From the NCBI RefSeq assembly GCF_015752045.1, contig NZ_JADOUS010000008.1:62001-126000 (forward strand): 64,000 bases of DNA. Reading direction: 5' to 3'. The notes under the pieces are model-generated. The model had not been told where the DNA came from and did not search any database. It saw nothing but the letters and a program-made list of their open reading frames with translations. Shown one piece after another: positions 7,490 through 16,004 of the stretch (position 1 is the first letter of the stretch; each line of letters opens with the position of its first letter). A program made the translations under genes and the position numbers. This DNA comes from Arthrobacter_D sp015752045 (GTDB lineage: Bacteria; Actinomycetota; Actinomycetes; Actinomycetales; Micrococcaceae).

Positions 7490-9442
7490 TCAGCCCACGT
7501 GCACCCAGGGGCGTTTCGTCACGTCCGGTTCCGCGGCACGCAGCACCTCGCGGGTGACCGGGGCGATCTCGCCCTCGCCGGTGAACAGGAACTTGAAGAG
7601 GTTGGCCACGGGATCGCCCTCCGTCCACCGGAAGTAGACGTGCGGCATGAGCCCGGTGACGTCCCGGATGTGCAGCATCACGGCAGCGATGGTGTTCGGC
7701 ACGTTGGAGCTGTGGACCTCGAGGACGCGGTACCCGTGCCGCACCACGCCGCGCACGCGCAGTTCCGTCTCGAAGTCGGACGAATCGTCGACGGTCACCT
7801 CCATGAACAGGGGCCTCGAGGTGGTCGGGACGTGGGAGACCGCGCAGGCGTGCTGGAGCTTGTGCCGGTAGGCGGCACTGCTGAGCCGTTTCGGTTCGTG
7901 GGCGATCAGCAGGATCTCGCCGTCGTCCTGCGCGCTGACGAAGGAGAGCGCGGCCTCGTCCATCCGGATGCTCGTGGCCCGCAGTTCGAAGGCCCGCCGC
8001 GAGCGGGAGATGAACGAGATGACGATGATGCCGAGGATGAAGCAGGCGGCGATTTTCAGCCCCTCGGGGCGTTCGACGATGTTGACCGCCGTCGTCAGCA
8101 CGAAGACCCCCGCGGCGATCCCGAACCCGATGGTCCGGCCGCGCTGCTGCTGCCGCCGCGCCGACAGCATCACGGCCACGGACGCGGACGTGATGAGGGC
8201 GAGGACGCCGGTGGCGTAGGCGCCGCCCTGTGCCTCGACGTCGGCCTTGAAGAAGAAAGTGACGAGGATGGCGACGACGGTGATGACCAGGACCAGCGGG
8301 CGCACGGCCTTCGCCCACTCGGGGGCCATGCCGTAGCGCGGCAGGTACCGGGGCACGAGGTTGAGCAGGCCGGTCATGGCGGACGCCCCGGCGAACCAGA
8401 GGATGCCGATGGTCGAGATGTCGTACGCGGTACCGAATCCGTCGCCGAGGTACTGGTGGGCGAGGTAGGCCAGTGCGCGCCCGTTCGCGGCGCCGCCCTC
8501 CTCGAAGGCCGCGGCGGGGATGAGCAGGGTGGTCACGAAGCTCGAGGTGATCAGGAAGCCGCTCATGATGAGTGCGGCCGAGGTGAGCAGCCTGTGCGCA
8601 CCGGCGATCCGGCCCGTGGGGTTCTCTTCGGTGTCATCGGGGCCGCCCTGGATCTGCGGCATCACGACGACGCCGGTCTCGAAGCCCGACAGGCCCAGCG
8701 CCAGGCGGGGGAAGATCAGCACGGCCAACCCGATCATCATGAGGGGGTTGCCGTGCTGCGTGGTCAGCGCCGACCACCACGAGCCCACGAGCCCGCCCTG
8801 CGACGCGATCTGGGCCAGGGCGACGACGATCACGCACAGGTTGAGCAGGAGGAAGACGGCGACGAGGCCGACGGCGATGCCGATGGCCTCGGTGAATCCG
8901 CGCAGGAACACGCCGGACAGCGCGCCGAGGAACAGCACCGTGATGAGGATCTGCTGCCCCTGCAGCCATTCGGGCGCGAACGGGTTCTCGATGAGGTGCG
9001 CGCTCGCATCCGCGGCCGAGAGCGTCATGGTGATGAGGAAGCTCGTCGCGGCGAATCCGAGCAGGACCAGCACGAAGACCTTGCCGCGCCATTTCGGCAG
9101 CAGTTTCTCGAGCATCGCGATGGATCCCTCGCCGCGCGGGCTCTCCGACGCCACCCGCTTGTACACCGGCAGTGCGGCGAACAGGGTCACGACCACCAGG
9201 ACGAGCGTGGCCAGGGGGGACAGGACGCCGGCGGCGGCCGCGGCGATCGCGGGCTGGTACCCGAGGGTGGAGAAGTAGTCGACGCCGGTCAGGCACATGA
9301 CCTTCCACCACGACTGGGCGCGCTCCTCCTCGGGCTGGTGGGAGGCGGGCTGGCTGGACTCGTTGAGCAGCCAGCGCTCGACGCGCTGCCTGGCCTCGGC
9401 CTGGGGTCGGGGCTGCGGAGGGGTACGTACGGAAGAGCTCAC
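7490..9442 (-). CDS. APC-superfamily amino acid permease
   Basis: A 650-residue membrane protein. After a charged N-terminus of about 45 residues comes WWKVMCLTGVDYFSTLGYQP, then about twelve hydrophobic helices of the APC fold, and a soluble C-terminal domain of roughly 170 residues from about residue 480. That tail is longer than in ordinary amino acid permeases and resembles the large actinobacterial APC transporters. The start is a GTG (9440-9442) with no good ribosome site; a 12-base palindrome TACCGGCCGGTA at 9464-9475 lies just upstream and may be a regulatory site. It stands between the XRE-cupin gene and the ureohydrolase gene and may belong to the same nitrogen island, but it is on the opposite strand. 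Confidence 0.8.
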   Translation of the reverse strand: MSSSVRTPPQPRPQAEARQRVERWLLNESSQPASHQPEEERAQSWWKVMCLTGVDYFSTLGYQPAIAAAAAGVLSPLATLVLVVVTLFAALPVYKRVASESPRGEGSIAMLEKLLPKWRGKVFVLVLLGFAATSFLITMTLSAADASAHLIENPFAPEWLQGQQILITVLFLGALSGVFLRGFTEAIGIAVGLVAVFLLLNLCVIVVALAQIASQGGLVGSWWSALTTQHGNPLMMIGLAVLIFPRLALGLSGFETGVVVMPQIQGGPDDTEENPTGRIAGAHRLLTSAALIMSGFLITSSFVTTLLIPAAAFEEGGAANGRALAYLAHQYLGDGFGTAYDISTIGILWFAGASAMTGLLNLVPRYLPRYGMAPEWAKAVRPLVLVITVVAILVTFFFKADVEAQGGAYATGVLALITSASVAVMLSARRQQQRGRTIGFGIAAGVFVLTTAVNIVERPEGLKIAACFILGIIVISFISRSRRAFELRATSIRMDEAALSFVSAQDDGEILLIAHEPKRLSSAAYRHKLQHACAVSHVPTTSRPLFMEVTVDDSSDFETELRVRGVVRHGYRVLEVHSSNVPNTIAAVMLHIRDVTGLMPHVYFRWTEGDPVANLFKFLFTGEGEIAPVTREVLRAAEPDVTKRPWVHVG

Positions 9443-9619
9443 TGGACAACCGTAGGACCCCCGTACCGGCCGGTAGCCGGTCTTTATGCATCCTTAACAG
9501 GGCCGACGGCGAACCACCCGTCCGGGGCGATACAGGATCGACGGTGACCCGATGCCGAAGCGTGACCGCGGTGCGGACGGCAGGAACGGCCAGGAACCTA
9601 GGCGGCCCTGTCGGGCCAG

Positions 9620-9907
9620 GTGGACCGGGGTCCCGGTCCCGTCAGCTTCGTGTTCGACTACTTCCCCGATCCCGTCTCGGGGGAGCTGGTGTACGCCGCG
9701 CGACTGCACCAGGGCCCGGTGCCGGCCGATGGCGTCTACGCGATGCAGTTCACCCTCGCCTCCGTGGGGACGAACGGGCTCGTGGCCTTCACCGCCACCT
9801 TCGACCAGACCCGCTTCCCGGATCCCGCAGACGCGACGGCCTGGCTGGGGACCGAGGAGTACGCGGGGCTCCGCGCCATGCTGTCCTCCCTCACGTTCAA
9901 CGGTTGA
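9620..9907 (+). CDS. Small hypothetical protein
   Basis: A possible 95-residue protein from a GTG start at 9620, limited upstream by an in-frame TAG at 9599. The translation (containing FVFDYFPDPVSGELVYAAR and ATFDQTRFPDP) has a balanced globular composition and third-position G+C like real genes here, with no membrane segment or signal peptide. I do not recognise a family. There is no good ribosome site before the GTG, so start and even existence are uncertain. It precedes the ureohydrolase gene by about 75 bases. Confidence 0.5.
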   Translation: MDRGPGPVSFVFDYFPDPVSGELVYAARLHQGPVPADGVYAMQFTLASVGTNGLVAFTATFDQTRFPDPADATAWLGTEEYAGLRAMLSSLTFNG

Positions 9908-9983
9908 CCCGATCTGGCGGCGCCCATAGCCTGATACAAAACCTTTGATGCATATTGGGCAACTTCTCGAGGGCCCGGATCGG

Positions 9984-10991
9984 ATGGACACTGTGGAAGA
10001 ACTGCGCGTCACGGGAGGCGGCCACCTCGGCCCCATCGACTCCTCCCGCATCCCCCGCTACGCGGGAGCAGCCACCTTCGCGCGCCTGCCGCGCCTGGAC
10101 CAGGTGGACCGCGCGGACATCGCCGTCGTCGGCGTGCCCTTCGACTCCGGCGTGTCCTACCGTCCCGGGGCCCGGTTCGGCGGCAACCACATCCGCGAGG
10201 CCTCGCGCCTGCTGCGGCCCTACAACCCCGCGCTCGACGTCTCGCCGTTCGAGCGCGTGCAGGTGGCCGACGCCGGGGACATGGCCGTGAACCCGTTCAA
10301 CATCAATGAGGCGATCGAGACGGTGCAGCAGAACGCGCTGGACCTGACCGCCGACGGCGCGCGGCTCGTCACGCTCGGCGGCGACCACACCATCGCGCTG
10401 CCCCTCCTGCGTGCCGCGGCCGAACGGGCCGGATCACCCGTGGCCATGCTGCACTTCGATGCCCACCTGGACACGTGGGACACCTACTTCGGCGCCGAGT
10501 ACACGCACGGCACCCCGTTCCGCCGTGCCGTCGAGGAGGGCATCCTCGACACCGAGGCCATCTCCCACGTCGGGACGCGCGGACCCCTCTACGGCGTCCG
10601 GGACCTCGAGGACGACCGCCGCTTCGGTTTCGGCATCGTGACCTCCTCCGACGTCTACCGGCAGGGCGTGGACGAAGTGGTCGACAAGCTGCGTCAGCGC
10701 ATCGGTGACCGCCCGCTCTACGTCTCGGTGGACATCGACGTCCTCGACCCGGCCCATGCTCCCGGCACAGGGACGCCCGAGGCCGGCGGCATCACCAGCC
10801 GAGAACTGCTCGAGATCCTCCGCGGCCTGCGCGGGCTCAACCTGGTCGGCGCGGACGTCGTCGAGGTGGCGCCCGCCTACGACCACGCGGAGCTCACCGG
10901 GGTCGCGGCGTCCCACGTCGCCTACGACCTCGTGACCCTCATGGCCGACACCCTCACCCCCGCCGCCGCTCCGATGACCGAGGAGAAGTAG
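9984..10991 (+). CDS. speB: Agmatinase/guanidinobutyrase-type ureohydrolase
   Basis: A 335-residue manganese ureohydrolase of the arginase/agmatinase superfamily. The three metal-binding motifs are intact: GGDHT near residue 131, DAHLD near 158 and DIDVLDPAHAPGTGTPE near 250. The enzyme hydrolyses a guanidino group to urea and an amine. I start at ATG 9984 because CTCGAGGGC lies about 10 bases before it; an ATG at 9948 (or TTG at 9945) would add 12-13 residues. The next gene, a ThDP enzyme, begins on the base after its stop, so they form an operon. Agmatine and 4-guanidinobutyrate are both possible substrates; the neighbour, which resembles a 2-keto acid decarboxylase, favours guanidinobutyrate (see findings), but the sequence alone does not decide. 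Confidence 0.88.
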   Translation: MDTVEELRVTGGGHLGPIDSSRIPRYAGAATFARLPRLDQVDRADIAVVGVPFDSGVSYRPGARFGGNHIREASRLLRPYNPALDVSPFERVQVADAGDMAVNPFNINEAIETVQQNALDLTADGARLVTLGGDHTIALPLLRAAAERAGSPVAMLHFDAHLDTWDTYFGAEYTHGTPFRRAVEEGILDTEAISHVGTRGPLYGVRDLEDDRRFGFGIVTSSDVYRQGVDEVVDKLRQRIGDRPLYVSVDIDVLDPAHAPGTGTPEAGGITSRELLEILRGLRGLNLVGADVVEVAPAYDHAELTGVAASHVAYDLVTLMADTLTPAAAPMTEEK

Positions 10992-12683
10992 ATGGACATC
11001 ACCGCAGGCGCCGCGTTTGCGGCCCCCGCTCCCGTCACCAGCCAGCGCAACGGCGGCGACCTGGTGGTCGAGACGCTCTCGGCCCTCGGTGCGACGACAG
11101 TGTTCGGCATCCCCGGCCAGCACGCACTCGGCCTGTTCGACGCGCTGTCCCGCTCCCACCTCCGCTTCGTCTCCTCCCGCGTGGAGAACAACTCGGCCTT
11201 CGCGGCCGACGGCTTCTCGCGGGCGACCGGCGACGTCGGCGTCCTGTTCCTGTCCACCGGCCCCGGGGCGCTGACGTCCCTCGCCGGGCTGCAGGAGGCG
11301 TACGCCACCGGTGTACCCATGGTGGTCGTCGCGAGCCAGATCCCGCTCGAGGGCCTGGGCGCTCGACGCAAGGGCATGCTGCACCAGCTGGACGACCAGA
11401 AGGCCTCGGCGGCGAACGTCACGAAGAGCCAGCGGCTCATCCAGCACGCCTCCGGCATCCCCTCCGCCATCCAGGACGCCTGGACCGAGGCCGTGTCCTC
11501 GCCGCAGGGCCCCGTGTGGGTCGAGGTGCCGCAGAACGTGCTGCTGGACCCCGTGATGGTCCCGCAGGTGGAGGACGCGCTCGCGGAGCCCTTCGACAAC
11601 CCGCCGCGGATCGAGCTGGTGCGCGAGGCCGTCGCCTGGCTCAAGGACTCCAAGCGGCCCGCGATCGTCGCCGGCGGCGGTGCGCGGCGCGGCAGGGCGG
11701 AGAAGTGGCTGCTCTCGATCGCCGAGAAGCTCGGCGCGCCGGTCGTCTGCTCGCCGGGCGGCAACGGCGCCTTCCCCTGGCACCACGAACTCTCCCTCCA
11801 GTCCTGGGTGGAGGACCGCTATGTGACGGAGGTCCTCGAGGACGCGGACGTGCTGCTGGTGATCGGCTCGTCCCTGGGCGAGGTGACGTCCAACTACTTC
11901 ACGATGGAGCCGCGCGGGCGCATCATCCAGATCGACGCCGAACCCCGCGTCCTCGAGTCCAACCGGCCTGCGCTCGGCATCCGCGCCGACGCCGGGCAGG
12001 CGCTCGGCGCGCTCGACGCGGCGCTCGAACCGCTGGACCGCGACCGCCTGCCGGGGTACGACGCCGCGGCGCTCGTGGCGGAGACCCTCGCACGGGTCGG
12101 CGCACGCCTCGACGCGCAGGACCTCGGCAAGGAGCGCGCGTTCATGCAGGACATCCGCGACGCCGTCCCGGCCGGCATGCAGACCTTCTGGGACATGACG
12201 ATCTCGGCTTACTGGGCCTGGAGCTGCTGGGACGCCCGCGAGGGCCAGTTCCACTCGGCCCAGGGGGCCGGCGGCCTCGGCTTCGGCTTCCCCGGCGCGA
12301 TCGGCGGATCGGTCGGACTGGAATCGCGCGGCCTGCCCGCACGGGTCCTCGCCGTGTCCGGCGACGGCTCCGCGATGTACTCCATCGCCGAACTCGCCAC
12401 CGCGCGGCAGCACGACATCCCCGTCACGTGGCTGATCGTGGACGACGGCGGCTACGGGATCCTCCGCGAGTACATGGAGGGTGCGTTCGGCCAGGCCACG
12501 GCCACCGAACTCGCCCGGCCGGACTTCGTGGCGCTCGCGGAATCGTTCGGGGTGCCGGCACGCCGGGTGGCGCCCGAGGGCATCGGCGAGGCGCTCCGCG
12601 AGAGCCTCGCCGCGGACGGGCCGAACGTCGTCGTCGTCGAGACGCTCATGCGCCTGTTCGCTCCCACCCACCTTGATCAGTAG
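10992..12683 (+). CDS. Thiamine diphosphate enzyme, acetolactate synthase-like; candidate 2-ketoarginine decarboxylase
   Basis: A 563-residue ThDP-dependent enzyme with the usual three domains: the PYR domain with the cofactor-activating glutamate in SRVENN near residue 63, a central domain from about 200 to 340, and the PP domain with the diphosphate motif beginning GDGSAMYS near 456 and running to VDDGGYG. It resembles acetolactate synthases and benzoylformate decarboxylases, but it has no regulatory subunit gene nearby. It starts immediately after the ureohydrolase stop (TAG-ATG), which ties the two functions. In the arginine transaminase pathway of pseudomonads the ThDP enzyme AruI decarboxylates 2-ketoarginine and the ureohydrolase GbuA cleaves the later product 4-guanidinobutyrate; this pair would fit, though no aminotransferase or aldehyde dehydrogenase is in the window. 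Confidence 0.82.
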   Translation: MDITAGAAFAAPAPVTSQRNGGDLVVETLSALGATTVFGIPGQHALGLFDALSRSHLRFVSSRVENNSAFAADGFSRATGDVGVLFLSTGPGALTSLAGLQEAYATGVPMVVVASQIPLEGLGARRKGMLHQLDDQKASAANVTKSQRLIQHASGIPSAIQDAWTEAVSSPQGPVWVEVPQNVLLDPVMVPQVEDALAEPFDNPPRIELVREAVAWLKDSKRPAIVAGGGARRGRAEKWLLSIAEKLGAPVVCSPGGNGAFPWHHELSLQSWVEDRYVTEVLEDADVLLVIGSSLGEVTSNYFTMEPRGRIIQIDAEPRVLESNRPALGIRADAGQALGALDAALEPLDRDRLPGYDAAALVAETLARVGARLDAQDLGKERAFMQDIRDAVPAGMQTFWDMTISAYWAWSCWDAREGQFHSAQGAGGLGFGFPGAIGGSVGLESRGLPARVLAVSGDGSAMYSIAELATARQHDIPVTWLIVDDGGYGILREYMEGAFGQATATELARPDFVALAESFGVPARRVAPEGIGEALRESLAADGPNVVVVETLMRLFAPTHLDQ

Positions 12684-12755
12684 GCTTCCTTTTTTCTTCG
12701 CGGGGTGACAGTGTCGGAAGCACTGCTCGACCACGTACACCGAGGAAGGAACGCC

Positions 12756-12959
12756 ATGGCATTCAGCAAGGGCGACAAGGTCACCTGGAACACCCCGCAG
12801 GGCACGACCGAGGGAAAGGTCGTGGAGAAGCACGAGAAGGAATTCAGCTTCGACGACCAGAAGTTCAAGGCCTCGAAGGACGAGCCCTACTACACCGTGG
12901 AGAGCGCGAAGTCGGGCGAGCAGGCAGCGCACAAGGAAAGCGCGCTGTCGAAGAAGTAG
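12756..12959 (+). CDS. DUF2945 small protein (Tudor-like fold)
   Basis: A 67-residue basic protein beginning MAFSKGDKVTWNTPQGTTEG, which matches the DUF2945 'hypervirulence-associated' family, a small SH3/Tudor-like fold. The frame is open for some 50 bases upstream, but the ATG at 12756 follows the clear ribosome site GAGGAAGGAA and gives the usual N-terminus. Function is not established. The gene faces a DUF3140 gene across a shared terminator; the two families are often found near each other in actinobacteria, which hints at a related, perhaps DNA-associated or stress, role. Confidence 0.85.
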   Translation: MAFSKGDKVTWNTPQGTTEGKVVEKHEKEFSFDDQKFKASKDEPYYTVESAKSGEQAAHKESALSKK

Positions 12960-12970
12960 TCCCGGCAGGA

Positions 12971-13004
12971 GGGAAGGGCGCCCCCCACGCGGGGCGCCCT
13001 TCCC
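12971..13004. terminator. Bidirectional hairpin terminator
   Basis: A perfect 14-bp stem (arms 12971-12984 and 12991-13004, each reading GGGAAGGGCGCCCC or its complement) with a six-base loop, placed between the convergent DUF2945 and DUF3140 genes. Confidence 0.85.
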
Positions 13005-13026
13005 GGTTCCGTACCGTGCCGTACAG

Positions 13027-13371
13027 CTAGGTCAGCGGATCATGGCCCCAGTTCATCAGGGAGTACCGCCACTTCGAGGTCTTGATGTCCTCCTTCGACG
13101 GCTTCTGGGCGAGGTGGCGGTGCACGTAGCCCACCACCTTGTGCATGTGCTCCACGTCCTCGTCCGTGAGCTCGTCCCGCCTCGTGCGCAGGATGCTGAT
13201 GATGTGCCTGCCCGACGCGTGGCCCACGGACTCGCCGCCGTCCGGGTCCTTCTGGCCCACCGATCGGGATTCCTCGGTGTCGAGCCACGCCTCCAGCTGG
13301 GAGGGGCTCATGGTCACCGCGTCCTTCCACTGCGTCCAGATCTCGTCGAGGTCGTGCTTGTTCTCCGCCAT
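13027..13371 (-). CDS. DUF3140 domain protein
   Basis: A 114-residue charged, soluble protein, MAENKHDLDEIWTQWKDAV at the start and ending in SKWRYSLMNWGHDPLT, matching the DUF3140 family. I begin at the ATG at 13369-13371, which follows GAAGGG at a normal distance, although the frame is open 13 codons further. Members are small actinobacterial and proteobacterial proteins of unknown function, commonly near DUF2945 genes, as here. The pattern GxHASGRHIISILRT with conserved Lys/Arg residues could suit nucleic acid binding, but that is a guess. Confidence 0.85.
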   Translation of the reverse strand: MAENKHDLDEIWTQWKDAVTMSPSQLEAWLDTEESRSVGQKDPDGGESVGHASGRHIISILRTRRDELTDEDVEHMHKVVGYVHRHLAQKPSKEDIKTSKWRYSLMNWGHDPLT

Positions 13372-13504
13372 CGGGCGCCCTTCGTAGCAGTTCCGGGGAA
13401 AAATACACACCCGGGTCGGATTCCGGAATGCGCTATGGCTTAATCCTAAGCAGGCTGATAGTTGTTGGGGGTAGGTCGAACCAACCTCGAAGGAGCTTTA
13501 CATC

Positions 13505-14044
13505 ATGGCAGGAAATCTTTTGGCACGATCCGCCCACGATCTCGGCGCGGCAGCCTGGTTCGGTGGAACCCTGATGGGCGCCGTAGGCCTCAACGGAGCC
13601 ACCGGCAAGGCGAAGGACCCCAAGGAGCGCACGAGGCTCTCCTCGCTGGGCTGGGCGAAGTGGGCCCCGGTCCAGACCGCGGCCTTCGTGGCGCATGCTG
13701 CGGGAGGCATCGGCCTGATCCTCGGCAACAAGGGCCGCGTCGCAGCCCAGGACTCCGTCGGGTCCAACACCGTCCTGAAGTCCGTGGTGACCGTGATCGG
13801 CATGGCCGTCTCGCTGTACTCGGGCATCCTCGGCAAGAAGGTCGGCGAGCTCGCCGAGCAGGGCAGTGCGGGCGCAACCGAGCCCCGTCCCGGAGCGAGC
13901 GACGAACTGGCCAAGGCGCAGTCCCAGCTCAAGATCACGCAGTGGCTCCTGCCCGTCCTCAGCGGCATCGTCGTCGTGATGGGTGCGAAGCAGGGCGAGA
14001 TGCAGCGCCCCGAGAACGTCAAGAAGGGCCTGCTCCGCAAGTAG
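13505..14044 (+). CDS. Hypothetical four-helix membrane protein
   Basis: A 179-residue protein with four hydrophobic segments: about residues 10-32, 56-76, 92-110 and 146-162. It starts at an ATG preceded by GAAGGAGC, a strong ribosome site. The first segment, LARSAHDLGAAAWFGGTLMG, and the matching spacing suggest a small conserved actinobacterial membrane family, but I do not recognise a name or function. It seems to be transcribed alone and is followed by a hairpin. Localisation to the cytoplasmic membrane is the only firm statement. Confidence 0.75.
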   Translation: MAGNLLARSAHDLGAAAWFGGTLMGAVGLNGATGKAKDPKERTRLSSLGWAKWAPVQTAAFVAHAAGGIGLILGNKGRVAAQDSVGSNTVLKSVVTVIGMAVSLYSGILGKKVGELAEQGSAGATEPRPGASDELAKAQSQLKITQWLLPVLSGIVVVMGAKQGEMQRPENVKKGLLRK

Positions 14045-14061
14045 TCCCGCAGCGTACGACG

Positions 14062-14116
14062 AACCCCGCAGCGACCCCGACGCCACCCGGCGTCCGGTGG
14101 CACCGCCGGCGGGGTT
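14062..14116. terminator. Probable terminator between convergent genes
   Basis: AACCCCGC at 14062-14069 pairs with GCGGGGTT at 14109-14116, enclosing an imperfect inner stem (CCACCCGG / CCGGTGG). It lies 18 bases after the membrane protein gene and 31 bases beyond the stop of the converging monooxygenase gene. The loop is long, so this is weaker than the other terminators here. Confidence 0.5.
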
Positions 14117-14146
14117 CTGTCGTCGGGGCCCGTCCGGAGGTGGCCG

Positions 14147-15283
14147 TCACTGCATCGTGAACGCGCGTGCCACGCCCTGATGGACGGCCCGGTTCCTGAT
14201 CAATGCCCCGAGCATCGCGTTGCGTGGACGCAGGACCAGGTCCGGCAGGGGTCGCCCGAGCGACATGTTGATGGCGGCCTTGCGGCGGGCCAGCGCTGCC
14301 TGCGCCCGGCGGTCCCTCTCGTAGCGCGCGAGCCGCACTGCGACGTCCTGCCCGTCCCGCAGCGATGCCGCGACGATCGGGATCAGTTCGACGGCGTCGA
14401 GCCAGCCCAGGTTCATGCCCTGCCCGCCGATGGGGGACACCTCGTGGGCGGCGTCGCCCACCAGCACGATCCGGCCTGCCACCAGCTGCCTGGCGAGACG
14501 CGACCGAACCTCGAACGCGCTCAGCATCGAGTTGGTCGCCGGGTCGACGCCGACCCCCGTCCGCTCCCGGATGAGCTGTGCGAGGCCTGCGGCGGTCGGG
14601 CGTTCCACCGGACATCCGACCCGCACCACCCAGCGTCGGATACCGCCGGGCAGGGGGAACGACTCGACGATCCCGCCCGCCTCCAGGTACAGGACGGCGT
14701 CATCACCATCGCCCGTGGCGTCGCGGAAGTCGCCCATGACGTAGCAGTCCGGATAGCGCCGGGAGGGTGCGCGGATCCCGGCGTCGTCGCGGATGGAACT
14801 GCGGGCGCCGTCGGCTGCGATGACCAGCCTGGCCCGGAGCACGAGGTCCCCGCCCTGCTCCCGGGTCACGACCAGGACGTGGTCCCCGGCGTCGTGCGTC
14901 GTGACGACGCCGACGCCGCGCCGCAGCGTGCCCGGGAACCCGTCCTCGAGGTGTCGCTCGAGGATCTCCTCGGTGACGGCCTGCGGCACGGCGAGCACGT
15001 ACTTCTCCTCACCCGGGAGGGTGGAGAAAGACACGGTGCCCACGTGCCGGCCCGCGCTCCGGGCGATCCCGTCCCGGATCCGCACCCCGCGCGCACGCAG
15101 GTCGTCGGCGATGCCGCCGGCGTCGAGCGCACGCAGGGCCGGCGGGTGGATGCCGATGGCCCTCGAATGGCTGCTGCGCTCCGTGCGCCGTTCCAGGACG
15201 ACGGCGTCGAGCCCGGCCTGCCGCAGCAGCAGGGCGGTGTAGAGGCCGACGGGGCCCCCGCCGACCACGATCACGTCATGCAT
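14147..15283 (-). CDS. FAD-dependent monooxygenase of the type III PKS operon
   Basis: A 378-residue flavoprotein hydroxylase of the PHBH/UbiH group. The Rossmann motif VVGGGPVGLYTALLLRQAG is at residues 6-24, the second NADPH/FAD motif (VIAADGARSSIR, the DG motif) is near residue 160, and the FAD ribityl motif GDAAHEVSPIGGQGMNLG is near 276. Such enzymes hydroxylate aromatic or quinol rings. It is the last gene of a three-gene operon, overlapping the methyltransferase by eight bases, behind a type III polyketide synthase. In that setting it probably oxidises a polyketide phenol, for instance an alkylresorcinol, to a hydroquinone or quinone, as the flavin hydroxylase SrsC does in Streptomyces griseus. 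The product is inferred. Confidence 0.85.
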   Translation of the reverse strand: MHDVIVVGGGPVGLYTALLLRQAGLDAVVLERRTERSSHSRAIGIHPPALRALDAGGIADDLRARGVRIRDGIARSAGRHVGTVSFSTLPGEEKYVLAVPQAVTEEILERHLEDGFPGTLRRGVGVVTTHDAGDHVLVVTREQGGDLVLRARLVIAADGARSSIRDDAGIRAPSRRYPDCYVMGDFRDATGDGDDAVLYLEAGGIVESFPLPGGIRRWVVRVGCPVERPTAAGLAQLIRERTGVGVDPATNSMLSAFEVRSRLARQLVAGRIVLVGDAAHEVSPIGGQGMNLGWLDAVELIPIVAASLRDGQDVAVRLARYERDRRAQAALARRKAAINMSLGRPLPDLVLRPRNAMLGALIRNRAVHQGVARAFTMQ

Positions 15284-16004
15284 CGTCGGCTCCCGCCGGG
15301 AGGCCGCGCTCGAGGACGAGCAGGTTGATGAACGGCACGGCCGTGCGGACCGTCCAGTGCTCGCGTCCGCGGGTCGCGGCGCGCAGCTCGTCCGGCGTGT
15401 AGCTGCGGCGGATGGAGGTCAGGCCGTCCTGCCGGATGTAGGAGCCGGGCAGCGGGAGGGTGCCTGCCGAGAACAGCGCGTAGCCGAGCGGGTGGCGCGC
15501 GATGTCGCTGTGCACCGCGACCGTGCGCGCCAGGCGTTCGGTGTCGTCGAGCAGGCTGTCGAACGCACCGCGGTCGAGATGGTGCAGCACGTGGTTGGAG
15601 ACCACGGCGTCGAACACCGCCCCTTCGGCCACGAGCTCCGAGCTCAGCGCCCGGCGGAAGGACAGGCCGGCCACGGGTGGGCGCGAGGTGGCGAAGGCGT
15701 GGGCGCGCTCGTCGGGGTCGATCGCCGTCACCTCGAGCGGGAACCCGTCGAGCCGGGCCCAGCGGGCCAGCGTGCGGGGGACGTCGCCGCCGCCGGCGCC
15801 GATGTCCAGCAGCGTGTTCGTGCGGTCCCGGGAGAACGCCGGGCGGAGGAGTGAGGTGTATGTGCGGCGCCAGCCGGAGACGACGGCGTTGACCACGCCG
15901 AACTGGGCATACGTCCGGTCGAGCCTGGCGGGGTCGCAGTCCGGCCGGTCCATCTCCTCGATGGCGTCCGGATCGCGCCGGGCGAGGAACCCTCGAGGCC
16001 TCAT
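15276..16004 (-). CDS. Class I SAM-dependent methyltransferase of the type III PKS operon
   Basis: A 242-residue methyltransferase with the SAM-binding motif I LLDIGAGGGDVPRTL near residues 65-79, the acidic motif II VTAIDPDE near 92 and the later motif AVVSNHVLHHLD near 134. It resembles UbiE/type 11 small-molecule methyltransferases and contains no membrane segment until a hydrophobic stretch near residue 170. It overlaps the polyketide synthase gene upstream by four bases (ATGA) and the monooxygenase gene downstream by eight, so the three are made together. The likely substrate is the phenolic product of the synthase, giving an O- or C-methylated ring. SrsB and BpsB, which act in similar pathways, are as far as I recall membrane ICMT-type enzymes, so this would be a different solution. 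Confidence 0.85.
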   Translation of the reverse strand: MRPRGFLARRDPDAIEEMDRPDCDPARLDRTYAQFGVVNAVVSGWRRTYTSLLRPAFSRDRTNTLLDIGAGGGDVPRTLARWARLDGFPLEVTAIDPDERAHAFATSRPPVAGLSFRRALSSELVAEGAVFDAVVSNHVLHHLDRGAFDSLLDDTERLARTVAVHSDIARHPLGYALFSAGTLPLPGSYIRQDGLTSIRRSYTPDELRAATRGREHWTVRTAVPFINLLVLERGLPAGADDA

